From CAWDNM01 sp964521195 (GTDB taxonomy: Bacteria; Actinomycetota; Coriobacteriia; Anaerosomatales; JAAXUF01), in NCBI GenBank assembly GCA_964521195.1, contig CAZFRE010000001.1, positions 62,001-126,000 of the forward strand: a DNA stretch of 64,000 nucleotides, given 5' to 3'. Positions 7,744 through 15,980 of the stretch are shown here, piece after piece. Made by a program: the position numbers and the translations under genes. How positions within the stretch are numbered: the stretch's first letter is position 1; each line of letters begins with the position of its first letter. The notes under the pieces were generated by a model. It was not told the origin of the DNA. It saw only the letters and a list, made by a program, of their open reading frames with translations, and ran no database searches.

Positions 7744-8967
7744 ATGCGCCACAGGAAGGGGCTGCCCGGCACCCGGCGGATCGCGCTGGCAGCGTTTGCG
7801 GTGACGATCGCATGCGCGCTCGTCGCGCCCGCTCTCGCGAGTGCCGCAACGGTCCGCTCGACGCTCGTGCTCGGCACGACGTATCAGCTCAAGGCTAAGG
7901 GCGTGGTCATCAGCGGCCGCATGCCCTCGCGGCTGAAGGGCAAGAAGATCGGCGTGGAGATTCGCAAGCCGGGCCGTACGCACTGGGACCAGGTCATCGT
8001 CAAGTACGTCCAGAAGGACGGCACGTGGCGCACGACCTACACGCCGAAGCTGGGCGGCAAGTTCTACATCCGCGCCCGCTACCTCGCAGGTAACACGCTC
8101 TCGCGCACCGCAACGCTGACTGTGAAGAAGGGCCCGGGCGTCAAGACGCAGATTCTCCTCGCATCGACGACGTCGACGAAGGACTCAGGGCTGTTCGAGC
8201 GCATCGGGCCGGCATTCCTGGCCGCATGCCCCGAGTACACGCTCAAGGCGACGTTCGTCGGCTCAGGTGCTGCAATCGCGCTCGGCGGTTCGGGTGACGC
8301 GGATGCGCTCCTCACGCACAGCCCCGCTGCCGAGGTCAAGTTCATGAACGGCTACGTGGCCAGTGGTACCACGTGGACGCCTTCGCCCTACCGCGGGCTG
8401 CGTCGCTACAAGGTCATGTACAACGACTACATCCTTGTCGGCCCGACCGCCAACCCTGCCGGTGTTGTGAACAGCACCGCCTCCGGCAGCACCAATGCCG
8501 CGTTCCAGGCGATCGCCACCGCCGGTTCCACCTTCTGGTCACGCAACGATGGCAGCGGCACGAACTCCAAGGAGAAGGCGATCTGGGCAGCCATCGGCAA
8601 CCCGCAGACCGGTCAGCCGTGGTACAAGGCATCGGGGACCATGGGTATGGCCCAGGCGCTTGCCACAGCAAATGACGCCGGTACTTCCGGCTACACGCTC
8701 GCCGATCGCGCGACGTGGCTCAACGCCAAGTCGCTCGGCATCGTCCCGAACCTCAAGATCGTCGAGGAGAAGGACTCGAGCGGAGTGCTGTTCAACCAGT
8801 ACGCGGTCATCGAGGTCAAGGGTGCCCGCAACAAAGAGGGTGCGCAGGACTTCGCGAACTGGATCACGTCTTCTGCCGAGGGGCAGAAGCTCATCGAGAC
8901 CTACGGTGAGTACACCTATCCGGGCGAGGTCATGTTCGTTCCCAACGCAGGACCGTACCCCTGGTAG
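7744..8967 (+). CDS. tupA: Tungstate-binding TupA-like protein with extra N-terminal beta domain (copy 2)
   Basis: A 407-residue secreted protein, about 110 residues longer than the first TupA. Residues 1-34 are a signal peptide ending ALASA, with no lipobox. About 35-133 is an added Ig-like or carboxypeptidase-regulatory-like domain (GVVISGRMPSRLKGKKIGVE, YVQKDGTWRTTYTPKLGG). From about 137 the TupA core follows: ASTTSTKDSGLFERIG, KVMYNDYILVGPTANPAG, FWSRNDGSGTNSKE and GYTLADRATWL. Without a lipid anchor it may attach to the wall or membrane through the extra domain. It is followed by a strong hairpin and then the permease gene. Confidence 0.88.
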   Translation: MRHRKGLPGTRRIALAAFAVTIACALVAPALASAATVRSTLVLGTTYQLKAKGVVISGRMPSRLKGKKIGVEIRKPGRTHWDQVIVKYVQKDGTWRTTYTPKLGGKFYIRARYLAGNTLSRTATLTVKKGPGVKTQILLASTTSTKDSGLFERIGPAFLAACPEYTLKATFVGSGAAIALGGSGDADALLTHSPAAEVKFMNGYVASGTTWTPSPYRGLRRYKVMYNDYILVGPTANPAGVVNSTASGSTNAAFQAIATAGSTFWSRNDGSGTNSKEKAIWAAIGNPQTGQPWYKASGTMGMAQALATANDAGTSGYTLADRATWLNAKSLGIVPNLKIVEEKDSSGVLFNQYAVIEVKGARNKEGAQDFANWITSSAEGQKLIETYGEYTYPGEVMFVPNAGPYPW

Positions 8968-8983
8968 TCTGACGCGCTAGTAT

Positions 8984-9019
8984 CGGCCCGGCGGTTCACC
9001 CCCGCGAACCGCCGGGCCG
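8984..9019 (+). other. Intercistronic 14-bp perfect hairpin between tupA and tupB (copy 2)
   Basis: CGGCCCGGCGGTTC (8984-8997) and its exact reverse complement (9006-9019) enclose an 8-base loop. No U-run follows, so it is not a classical terminator. Such hairpins after binding-protein genes often protect the upstream mRNA or limit read-through so that the binding protein outnumbers the permease; that role is inferred here. Confidence 0.7.
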
Positions 9020-9048
9020 GTCCGCGCTCGGAACAGGAGCAGGAGATC

Positions 9049-9753
9049 ATGCAGATCTACATCGATGCGGCCGTCAATGCGTTTCAGCTGATGACGAGTG
9101 CCGATCCGACGGTGTGGGAAGTCATCATCCTGTCTTTGGTGGTCTCGGGTTCGGCGATCTGCATCGCCACGGCGATCGGTGTTCCTCTGGGATACCTGCT
9201 CGGCATGAGCCGGTTCGCCGGCCGTGGCGTCATCATCCTGCTCGTGAACACGGCAATGGGATTCCCGCCTGTGGTCATTGGGCTCTTCGTGTACATGGCG
9301 CTGTCACGCAGCGGACCGTTAGGCGGGCTCGAGTGGCTGTTCACGCCGCAGGGCATGATCCTCGCCCAGGTCATCCTGGCGTCGCCGCTCGTGGTCGGCG
9401 TCTCGGCGGCTGCGATATCGGCCGTGCCGCGAGATCTGCGACTGCAGTTGCGCGCGTTGGGGGCTTCGGGCCTTCAAGAGGGTCGCGAGGTGCTCAAGGA
9501 AGCCCGGGGCGGCGTGATCGTGTCGGTGATCGCGGGCTTCGGCGCGATCATCTCCGAGGTGGGGGCGGTGTCGATCGTCGGCGGCGGCATCGAGGGCTAC
9601 ACCGATGTCATGACCACTGCGATCATGGCGCACGTGCGCCGAGGAGAGCTCCCGGCGGCGATGTCGTGGGCGATGGTGCTCATGGGCATCGCGCTCATGG
9701 TCAACGTGGCGCTCACGACGATGCAGAGTACCGGTACCGCGTATGAGCGCTGA
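9049..9753 (+). CDS. tupB: Tungstate ABC transporter permease TupB (copy 2)
   Basis: A 234-residue inner-membrane protein with five to six hydrophobic segments. It shows the same blocks as the first copy: NTAMGFPPVVIGLFVYM, SRSGPLGG, AVPRDLRLQLRALGASG and GFGAIISEVGAVSIVGGG. ATG 9049 follows the ribosome site AGGAG. The gene overlaps the ATPase gene at 9743 by 11 bases. The overall sequence is clearly similar to but diverged from copy 1, which argues for an old duplication or separate acquisition rather than a recent copy. Confidence 0.92.
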   Translation: MQIYIDAAVNAFQLMTSADPTVWEVIILSLVVSGSAICIATAIGVPLGYLLGMSRFAGRGVIILLVNTAMGFPPVVIGLFVYMALSRSGPLGGLEWLFTPQGMILAQVILASPLVVGVSAAAISAVPRDLRLQLRALGASGLQEGREVLKEARGGVIVSVIAGFGAIISEVGAVSIVGGGIEGYTDVMTTAIMAHVRRGELPAAMSWAMVLMGIALMVNVALTTMQSTGTAYER

Positions 9754-10894
9754 TCCGAAGGTGCAGGATACGCCCAGCCCATCGGGCGCCACGGTGCGCG
9801 CCGAGGCCGTCAAGGTCATCTACCGCAAGAAGACCGTTCTCGACGTCGGGTCCGTATCGCTCCGAACCGGCGAGACATTCGTGCTGCTCGGAGCTTCAGG
9901 GGCCGGCAAGTCGACGCTCCTGCGAGTGCTCGGACTTCTCGAGAAGCCCTCGGAGGGACAGGTGTTCTTCGAGGGCCGTCCTGCGAACCGCAACAACCTC
10001 GCAATCCGCCGCCAGATCGCGGCGGTGTTCCAGAAGCCCTACCTGCTGCGCGGGACTGTCGGACAGAACGTCGACTACGGGTTGCGCCTGCGCCACATGG
10101 GTGCCCGCGAGCGAGTGACCGCCGTCGCCGATGCGCTCGATCGTGTCGGACTCGCGGGGTGGGAGGACCGGTCGGCGCTCACGCTCTCGGGAGGCGAGGC
10201 ACAGCGGGTCGCACTCGCCCGCGCACTCGTCCTCAAGCCCCGGCTGCTCCTGCTCGACGAGCCGCTCTCATACCTCGATCCCATGCTCAAACGCCAACTC
10301 AGCCTGGAGTTCGCGCGGATCCTCGCAGACGAGGGCGTGACGGCGCTCTACGTCACGCACGATCAAGACGAGGCAGCCGTCGTCGCGGACCGGATCGGTG
10401 TCATGCGCGAGGGCCGGATCATTGCCGAGGGCGCGCCGGAAGCGGTGCTCACCTTGCCGCGCGACCCGTGGGTCGCGGCGTTTCTCGGGACGGTCACGCC
10501 AATCGACGGGATTATCTCCTCAGCCGAGAACGGTGTCGCCCGTGTCGACTGCGCCGGCACGCCCGTCTTCGCCGCCACCGAGCTGCCGGTCGGCACACGC
10601 GTCTCGCTCGGGATTCGTCCCGAGGATGTGCTGCTGTTCGAGCCCGATGTTCCGCTCCCTGCGACCTCGGCCCGGAATCGTATCGTCGCGACCGTGACAG
10701 ACATCGTGCCGTCCGGAGTGACCGTGAAAGTGCTGCTTGCGATAGGCGAGGCCACCATCGCATCTTCGGTTTCGCGTTCGTCGGTCGAGACGCTGGGGCT
10801 TGCGCCTGGTGTGCAGGTGAGTGCCGTCTTCAAGGCCACCGCCGTACGGCTCTTGCCGGGTGCAAGCGCGACTGACTCGTCTGCTCTCATCTGA
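9743..10894 (+). CDS. tupC: Tungstate ABC transporter ATP-binding protein TupC (copy 2)
   Basis: A 383-residue ATPase. Walker A GASGAGKST is near residue 51, the signature LSGGEAQRVALARAL near 149, Walker B LLLLDEPLSYLD near 165 and the H-loop YVTHDQDEAA near 205. A C-terminal TOBE-like region (LGIRPEDVLLFEPDVPLP) matches the first TupC closely. The start overlaps the end of tupB. It completes a second full tungstate importer under its own riboswitch, and a hairpin at 10900 may close the transcript. Confidence 0.92.
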   Translation: MSADPKVQDTPSPSGATVRAEAVKVIYRKKTVLDVGSVSLRTGETFVLLGASGAGKSTLLRVLGLLEKPSEGQVFFEGRPANRNNLAIRRQIAAVFQKPYLLRGTVGQNVDYGLRLRHMGARERVTAVADALDRVGLAGWEDRSALTLSGGEAQRVALARALVLKPRLLLLDEPLSYLDPMLKRQLSLEFARILADEGVTALYVTHDQDEAAVVADRIGVMREGRIIAEGAPEAVLTLPRDPWVAAFLGTVTPIDGIISSAENGVARVDCAGTPVFAATELPVGTRVSLGIRPEDVLLFEPDVPLPATSARNRIVATVTDIVPSGVTVKVLLAIGEATIASSVSRSSVETLGLAPGVQVSAVFKATAVRLLPGASATDSSALI

Positions 10895-10899
10895 CCCGC

Positions 10900-10917
10900 G
10901 CGCCGGCCTTCCGGCGC
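10900..10917 (+). terminator. Hairpin after second tup operon
   Basis: GCGCCGG (10900-10906), loop CCTT, CCGGCGC (10911-10917): a perfect 7-bp GC stem 5 bases after the tupC stop. It lacks a U-run, so termination is plausible in a GC-rich genome but not proven. Confidence 0.45.
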
Positions 10918-10993
10918 CCGACGGGTACACTGGACCCGAGGGGCCTGGTCGGCTAGGTTGCCGACGGACAGTCCACGGCCGAAGGACCATATC

Positions 10994-12412
10994 GTGACGA
11001 CACCTCCCACATCGCGCCTCCCGATTACCGCCGCAGTCCTCGCGGGCGGGCGCTCCTTGCGCATGGGCGTCGACAAGACGCTGCTCGACGTCGAGGGCCA
11101 GCCGCTCGTGGTGCGCGTCGCCGAGGCGGTCGGCGCGGTCTGCGAGCACACGCTTGTCGTGACCAACCGCCCCGAAGCGCTCGCCGTGGCGGGTCTCTCG
11201 GCGGACGTGCGCGTGTTGCAGGACGAGGTCGCGTACCAGGGGCCGCTCGGCGGGCTCGTCACCGCGCTGGCCGAGGCGCCCGACGAGTGGATGCTCGCCG
11301 TCGCTGCGGACATGCCGCACCTGACGCCCGCCGTCATCACCGCGCTGTGGGAGTTGCGCGACGATGCCGACGCCGTGGTGCCCGTGACCGAGAAGGGGCT
11401 CGAGCCGCTGCTCGCGCTCTACCGCGTAGAGGCGTGTCTGCCGGCCGCGCGCGAGATCCTCGCGACCGGACGCCGCCGGCCCGTCGCGGTTTTCGGCCGC
11501 GTGAAGACCGTGCAGGTCCCGGCCGAGGCGCTGCGCTCGGTCGACCCCAACCTGCGCTCGCTCATCAACGTGAACACTCCGGCCGACCTGCTCGACGCGC
11601 GCGAGAGCGCCGGCGACGAGCCGCGCTACGTGCGTGGTGGCGTGAAGCTCGAGGTCATGGAGGTCTCCAGCCGCCGCTCCACCCGCTCGATGCCGAGCGA
11701 GACGCCGGTCACCATCCACCTCAACGACCGCGAGATCGCGACCACGCAGGCCACGCCGAGCGACCTCGAAGACCTGGCCGCGGGCTTCCTGCTCTCGGAG
11801 GGGCTCCTCACCGACCGCGACGCGCTCACCTCGATCGACGTCGATGTGAAGCGCGGCATGGTGTGGGTCACCTCGGCTGAGGACCTTGGGAGCGACATCG
11901 GCGAGCGGACGCGCTACCTCACGAGCGGCTGCGGCCGCGGCGTGACGTTCGCGAGCGTCGCCGACGCCCGCGGGCTTTCCCCGATCGACTCGGCGATGCG
12001 CGTGAGCGCCGATGAGATCTACGACCTCGTCGGCGAGATGGCGCGGCGGGCGGCGATGTATCGCGACAGCGGCGGCGTGCACGCGTGCGGGCTCGCGCGC
12101 GGAGGCACGCTCGAGATCGTGCGCGAAGACGTGGGCCGCCACAACGCGCTCGACAAGGTGCTCGGGCGCGCGTGGCTCGACCGCATTCCCACGAGCGAGG
12201 CGATCCTGCTCTCGACGGGACGGCTCTCCTACGAGATGACGGTCAAGGCCGCCAAGTCGCGCGTGCCGATCGCGGTCTCGCGCAGCGCCGTCACCGACCT
12301 GGCCGCCGACATCGCGAGCGAGCTCGGCATCACGCTCGTGGGCTACGCGCGCGGCGGCAAGCTCACCGTCTACACCGGTTCTGAGCGCATCACAACCGCC
12401 GAGGAGGCGTGA
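10994..12412 (+). CDS. MobA-FdhD fusion: molybdopterin guanylyltransferase plus formate dehydrogenase sulphurtransferase
   Basis: A 472-residue fusion of two maturation steps for bis-MGD enzymes. Residues about 12-205 are MobA: the LAGGxSxRMGxDK nucleotide-binding motif is seen as LAGGRSLRMGVDKTLL, followed by AAD-MPH at the metal site. Residues about 222-472 are FdhD (TPVTIHLNDREIATT, DLAAGFLLSEG, EDVGRHNALDKVLG, LSTGRLSYEMTVKAA), which passes sulphur to the cofactor of formate dehydrogenase. The usual FdhD Cys pair appears as SGCGRG with a single Cys near 312. GTG 10994 is chosen for its GAAGGA site; a TTG at 10958 lacks one. It heads the Moco operon upstream of the Fdh genes. Confidence 0.92.
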   Translation: MTTPPTSRLPITAAVLAGGRSLRMGVDKTLLDVEGQPLVVRVAEAVGAVCEHTLVVTNRPEALAVAGLSADVRVLQDEVAYQGPLGGLVTALAEAPDEWMLAVAADMPHLTPAVITALWELRDDADAVVPVTEKGLEPLLALYRVEACLPAAREILATGRRRPVAVFGRVKTVQVPAEALRSVDPNLRSLINVNTPADLLDARESAGDEPRYVRGGVKLEVMEVSSRRSTRSMPSETPVTIHLNDREIATTQATPSDLEDLAAGFLLSEGLLTDRDALTSIDVDVKRGMVWVTSAEDLGSDIGERTRYLTSGCGRGVTFASVADARGLSPIDSAMRVSADEIYDLVGEMARRAAMYRDSGGVHACGLARGGTLEIVREDVGRHNALDKVLGRAWLDRIPTSEAILLSTGRLSYEMTVKAAKSRVPIAVSRSAVTDLAADIASELGITLVGYARGGKLTVYTGSERITTAEEA

Positions 12413-12416
12413 CGCA

Positions 12417-13676
12417 ATGCCAGAGACGATGACCGTCGAGCAGGCTCTCGGGCTCGTGCTCGGTTTCGTGAAGCCGATGCCGGTCGAGCGAGTTCCGCTG
12501 CTCGACGCGCTCGGCCGGGTGCTCGCCGAAGACGCCACGAGCGACATCGATGTGGCGCCCTTCGACAACTCGGCGATGGACGGCTTCGCGGTGCGTGCCG
12601 CCGACCTTGCCGGCGCGAGCGACCTGACCCCGCGCGAACTCGACGTCATCGCACACATCGCGGCCGGTGACGACGTGGCCGGCATCGAGGTCGGCCCCGG
12701 TCAGGCCGCTCGCATCATGACCGGCGCGGCGGCGCCTGCCGGCGCGGACGCCGTCGTGATGGTGGAGCTCACGAGCGTGGTCGCCGGCGACGGCGGCACC
12801 GGCTCGCGCGTCGCGTTCGTGGTCGAGCCGCGCGACGGCGAGCACATCCGCCGTCGCGGCGAGGAGGTGCGGGCGGGCGACATCGTGATCTCGGCGGGCG
12901 AACTGCTCGGCCCGGCGGGTATCGGGCTGCTCGCGTCCACCGGGCACGACACCGTTCCGGTGTATGTGCGCCCCCGTGTCGCCGTGCTCTCGACCGGAAG
13001 CGAGCTCGTCGAGGTCGCCGAGAAGCCCGGTCCGGGCAAGATCCGCAACTCCAACAGCTACTCGATCGCCGCTCAGGTGCTCGCGGCCGGCGGCGTGCCG
13101 GTGCGCTACGGCATCGTGCCCGACGACATGGATGCGACGCACGCCGCGTTCGAGCTGGCCGCTGACGAGTGCGACTTCATCCTCACGAGCGGTGGCGTCT
13201 CGGTAGGCGACTTCGACTTCGTCAAGCCGGTGCTCGAAGAGCTGGGGCAGCTGACCTTCTGCAAGGTGAAGATGCGTCCGGGCAACCCGCAGACGCTCGG
13301 CACCATCCAGGGCGTGCCGTTCTTCGGGCTGCCGGGGAATCCCACGAGCACGTACGTCGGGTTCGAGATATTCGTGCGGCCGGCGCTTAGGATGATGCAA
13401 GGTTTCTCGGAGCTGAAGCGGCCGGTCACGATGGCACGCCTCTCGCACGATGTGAAGAAGAAGCAAGATCGCAGGTACTACCTGCGTGGACGTTGTGAAC
13501 GTGCAGCAGACGGTGCCGGGTTCGAGGCGTCCCTTTCCGGGAGCCAGTCATCGGCGCTCCTGACCGCTGCGCACCGTGGCAACTGTTTCGTGGTTCTACC
13601 CGAAGGTGATGGTCTGTTCGCCGCCGGCACGCTCGTAGAGTGCGTCCGGCTCGATATGGAGGAGGGCACGCCGTGA
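12417..13676 (+). CDS. moeA: Molybdopterin molybdenumtransferase MoeA
   Basis: A 419-residue enzyme that inserts the metal oxyanion into adenylated molybdopterin, the normal MoeA length. Domain blocks are seen in order: DIDVAPFDNSAMDGFAVRA near residue 40, the EEVRAGDIVISAGELLGP turn near 145, the MoCF-like core STGSELVE and RNSNSY near 195-212, TSGGVSVGDFDFV near 257, KVKMRPGNPQTLG, and GLPGNPTSTYVGFE near 303. It starts 4 bases after the MobA-FdhD stop and overlaps the next small gene by four bases, so it is central in one operon. Whether it loads Mo or W cannot be read from the sequence. Confidence 0.95.
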   Translation: MPETMTVEQALGLVLGFVKPMPVERVPLLDALGRVLAEDATSDIDVAPFDNSAMDGFAVRAADLAGASDLTPRELDVIAHIAAGDDVAGIEVGPGQAARIMTGAAAPAGADAVVMVELTSVVAGDGGTGSRVAFVVEPRDGEHIRRRGEEVRAGDIVISAGELLGPAGIGLLASTGHDTVPVYVRPRVAVLSTGSELVEVAEKPGPGKIRNSNSYSIAAQVLAAGGVPVRYGIVPDDMDATHAAFELAADECDFILTSGGVSVGDFDFVKPVLEELGQLTFCKVKMRPGNPQTLGTIQGVPFFGLPGNPTSTYVGFEIFVRPALRMMQGFSELKRPVTMARLSHDVKKKQDRRYYLRGRCERAADGAGFEASLSGSQSSALLTAAHRGNCFVVLPEGDGLFAAGTLVECVRLDMEEGTP

Positions 13677-13891
13677 GCCGCAAGGATCCGAAGGACATCG
13701 ACCCGCGCTGGGCCGAGCAGGTGACCGACGAGATGAAGGACGCGATCGCGGCCAAGGCGGTCGACGGGCACGTCACCTGTCCGGTGTTGCGCAAGTACGC
13801 CGAGGACACCGGCGTGCCCTACAAGGTAGCCGGTGCGGCCGCCGACATGGCGGGCATCAAGGTCCACAACTGCGACCTGGGCTGCTTCTAG
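13673..13891 (+). CDS. Small conserved Cys protein of the molybdopterin operon
   Basis: A 72-residue soluble protein starting with GTG inside the moeA stop (GTGA overlap). Residues about 28-60 look like a small helix-turn-helix (VTCPVLRKYAEDTG, KVAGAAADMAGIKV), followed by a C-terminal HNCDLGCF with two cysteines three apart; a third Cys is at about residue 36. I recall similar short proteins ending CxLGxF in other anaerobes but know no assigned name. Coupling to moeA and mobB suggests a role in cofactor synthesis, metal choice or regulation; that is inference from position. Confidence 0.75.
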   Translation: MSRKDPKDIDPRWAEQVTDEMKDAIAAKAVDGHVTCPVLRKYAEDTGVPYKVAGAAADMAGIKVHNCDLGCF

Positions 13892-13914
13892 CCAACGACG
13901 AATAGGGGTAAGAC

Positions 13915-14454
13915 ATGACGGCTGCGCCGAACACGGTGCCGATCGTCTCAGTGGTGGGGAAGGGCGACTCCGGCAAGACGACCTTCCTCGAGAAGCTGAT
14001 TCGCGAACTGGCGGATCGCGGCGTTCGCGTTGCGACCGTGAAGCATCACATCCACGACTACGACATCGACGTCCCCGGCAAGGACTCGTACCGCCACGCG
14101 CGTGCGGGCGCCTTCGCGACGATGGTCTCGTCTCCCGAGAAGTTCGCGCTCATCCACGACGTCGAAGAGGAGATGCCGCTCGACACGATCGCCGGCGTCG
14201 CCGCGGCCGCGGGTGCGGACCTGCTCATCACCGAGGGCTACAAGCGCGAGGGCCGCAACCGCATCGAGATCAACCGCAGCGCCCGCTCCGACACGCTCAT
14301 CTGCGAACCCGGCGAGATGACCGCGCTCGTGACCGACAACGAGTCGCTCGCCGCCGAGATCGCCGCGGCCGGCGTCCCGGTCTTCGGCCTTGACGACGGC
14401 TTCGTCGGCGTCGCCGACCTCATCGCCGAAAAGTTCCTGCGAGACGACGCCTGA
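13915..14454 (+). CDS. mobB: Molybdopterin-guanine dinucleotide biosynthesis protein MobB
   Basis: A 179-residue P-loop GTP-binding protein. The Walker A motif GKGDSGKTTFLEKLI lies near residue 14, with VATVKHHIHDYDIDVPGKDS (the KHxxH-type MobB block) near 40 and DLLITEGYKREGRNRIEI near 101. MobB assists nucleotide addition or delivery of the guanylated cofactor. ATG 13915 follows an AGGGG ribosome site, and the stop overlaps the moaA start by one base. Confidence 0.93.
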   Translation: MTAAPNTVPIVSVVGKGDSGKTTFLEKLIRELADRGVRVATVKHHIHDYDIDVPGKDSYRHARAGAFATMVSSPEKFALIHDVEEEMPLDTIAGVAAAAGADLLITEGYKREGRNRIEINRSARSDTLICEPGEMTALVTDNESLAAEIAAAGVPVFGLDDGFVGVADLIAEKFLRDDA

Positions 14455-15479
14455 TGGCCACCGACGCGCACGGCAGGCGCATCGACTACCTCCGGATATC
14501 GCTCACCGACCGGTGCAACCTGCGCTGCGTCTACTGCATGCCCGAGTCCGGCGTCGCCTGGAAGGATCCGTCCGAGATCCTGACCTACGACGAGATCCTC
14601 CGGTTCTCGCGCGTCGCGGTCGAGGAAGGCATCAGCAAGATCCGGCTTACCGGCGGCGAGCCGCTCGTGCGCCGCGGCGTACCGGACCTCGTCCGCGACC
14701 TGCGCGCGATCGCCGGCGTCGAGAGCCTCGCGCTCACCACGAACGCCACGCTGCTGCCGCGTTTCGCGGCCGAGCTGCGCGACGCCGGCCTCGAGCGCAT
14801 CAACATCAGCCTCGACTCGCTCGACCCCGAGGCGTACGCCCGCATCACACGCGGCGGCAACCTTCAGGATGCGCTCGACGGCCTCGATGCCGCGTTCGAG
14901 ACCGGCTTCTCGCCGGTCAAGCTCAACGTCGTCGTCGTGCGCTCGCTCGCCCAAGACCTGCTCGGCTTCGCGAAGATGTCGCTCGGGCGGCCGCTGCACG
15001 TGCGGTTCATCGAATACATGCCGGTCGGCGACGCCGAGGAGGGCTCGGGCTGCCACTCCGACGGCAGCGCCTCGTGGACCGCGGCCGACACGATGCCGAG
15101 CGAGGAGGTCGTCGACCGCATCTCCGCCGAAGGCGTAGCCGCGGGCCTCGGCGAGCTGCTCGAAGTCGAGCGCGACAAGGCGCCCGGCGGTTGGGGGCCG
15201 GCGCGGTACTACCGTTTCGCGGAGTCGCAGGGCACCGTCGGCGTCATCTCACCGCTCTCGCATCACTTCTGCGCCGAGTGCAACCGCCTGCGGCTCACCG
15301 CCGACGGCCGCCTGCGCCCGTGCCTGTTCAGCGACAACGAACTCGACGTGCGCACCGTGCTTCGGGAAGGTACCGATGAGGACGTGCGTGCGATCGTCCG
15401 CGAGGCGTTGCGCATCAAGCCCGAGAACCACGCCGAGCGCATCGGCACCGAACGCCAGATGTCCCAGATCGGGGGCTAG
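14454..15479 (+). CDS. moaA: GTP 3',8-cyclase MoaA (radical SAM)
   Basis: A 341-residue radical SAM enzyme catalysing the first step from GTP towards cyclic pyranopterin phosphate. The N-terminal [4Fe-4S] motif is C21-x3-C25-x2-C28 within DRCNLRCVYCMP. RLTGGEPLVRRGV is the SAM GGE motif. The second cluster Cys set appears in FCAECNRLRLTADGRLRPCL, and the chain ends in the GG tail typical of functional MoaA. The length is normal. It overlaps mobB and is followed 3 bases later by moaC, its partner in the same step. Confidence 0.96.
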   Translation: MATDAHGRRIDYLRISLTDRCNLRCVYCMPESGVAWKDPSEILTYDEILRFSRVAVEEGISKIRLTGGEPLVRRGVPDLVRDLRAIAGVESLALTTNATLLPRFAAELRDAGLERINISLDSLDPEAYARITRGGNLQDALDGLDAAFETGFSPVKLNVVVVRSLAQDLLGFAKMSLGRPLHVRFIEYMPVGDAEEGSGCHSDGSASWTAADTMPSEEVVDRISAEGVAAGLGELLEVERDKAPGGWGPARYYRFAESQGTVGVISPLSHHFCAECNRLRLTADGRLRPCLFSDNELDVRTVLREGTDEDVRAIVREALRIKPENHAERIGTERQMSQIGG

Positions 15480-15482
15480 CAG

Positions 15483-15980
15483 ATGTCGAACGAGCTCACC
15501 CATCTCGACGAGCACGGCAACGCGCATATGGTCGACGTCGCCGATAAGGCCGTCACGCACCGCCGGGCGGTCGCGGGCGGCTTCGTCGCGATGCTGCCGG
15601 AGACGCAGGCGCTCATCACCGGCGGCAGCGCGAAGAAGGGCGACGTGCTCGCCGCCGCCCGCATCGCCGGCATCATGGCCGCGAAGCGTACGAGCGACCT
15701 GATCCCGCTGTGCCACCCGATCTCGCTCACACGCGTGAGCGTGGAGCTCGCGGCAAGCGACGACACCGCGCGGCCCGGCATCGCGATCACCGCGACCGCC
15801 GAGACCGACGGCAAGACCGGCGTCGAGATGGAGGCGCTCACGGCAGCCTCTGTCGCGGCGCTCACTATCTACGACATGTGCAAGGCAGTCGACCGCGGCA
15901 TGGTCATCTCGGATGTGCGCCTGCTCCACAAGGAAGGCGGCAAGTCGGGGACCTGGACGCGAGAGGAGCAGGGCGAATGA
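15483..15980 (+). CDS. moaC: Cyclic pyranopterin monophosphate synthase MoaC
   Basis: A 165-residue protein of normal MoaC length. Family motifs include MVDVADKAVTHRRAVA near residue 16, AAKRTSDLIPLCHPISLT (the KR/LCHP catalytic region) near 68, and VEMEALTAASVAALTIYDMCKAVDRGM near 115. It converts the MoaA product to cPMP. The ATG at 15483 follows the moaA stop directly, and the gene overlaps the MOSC gene by four bases (ATGA). Confidence 0.96.
   Translation: MSNELTHLDEHGNAHMVDVADKAVTHRRAVAGGFVAMLPETQALITGGSAKKGDVLAAARIAGIMAAKRTSDLIPLCHPISLTRVSVELAASDDTARPGIAITATAETDGKTGVEMEALTAASVAALTIYDMCKAVDRGMVISDVRLLHKEGGKSGTWTREEQGE

Noticed and set aside
10520..12685. A 721-residue antisense frame over tupC2 and mobA-fdhD
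   Set aside because: It is a high-GC shadow: Arg/Gly/Asp-rich text with no domain, opposite to genes with clear motifs and coupled starts.
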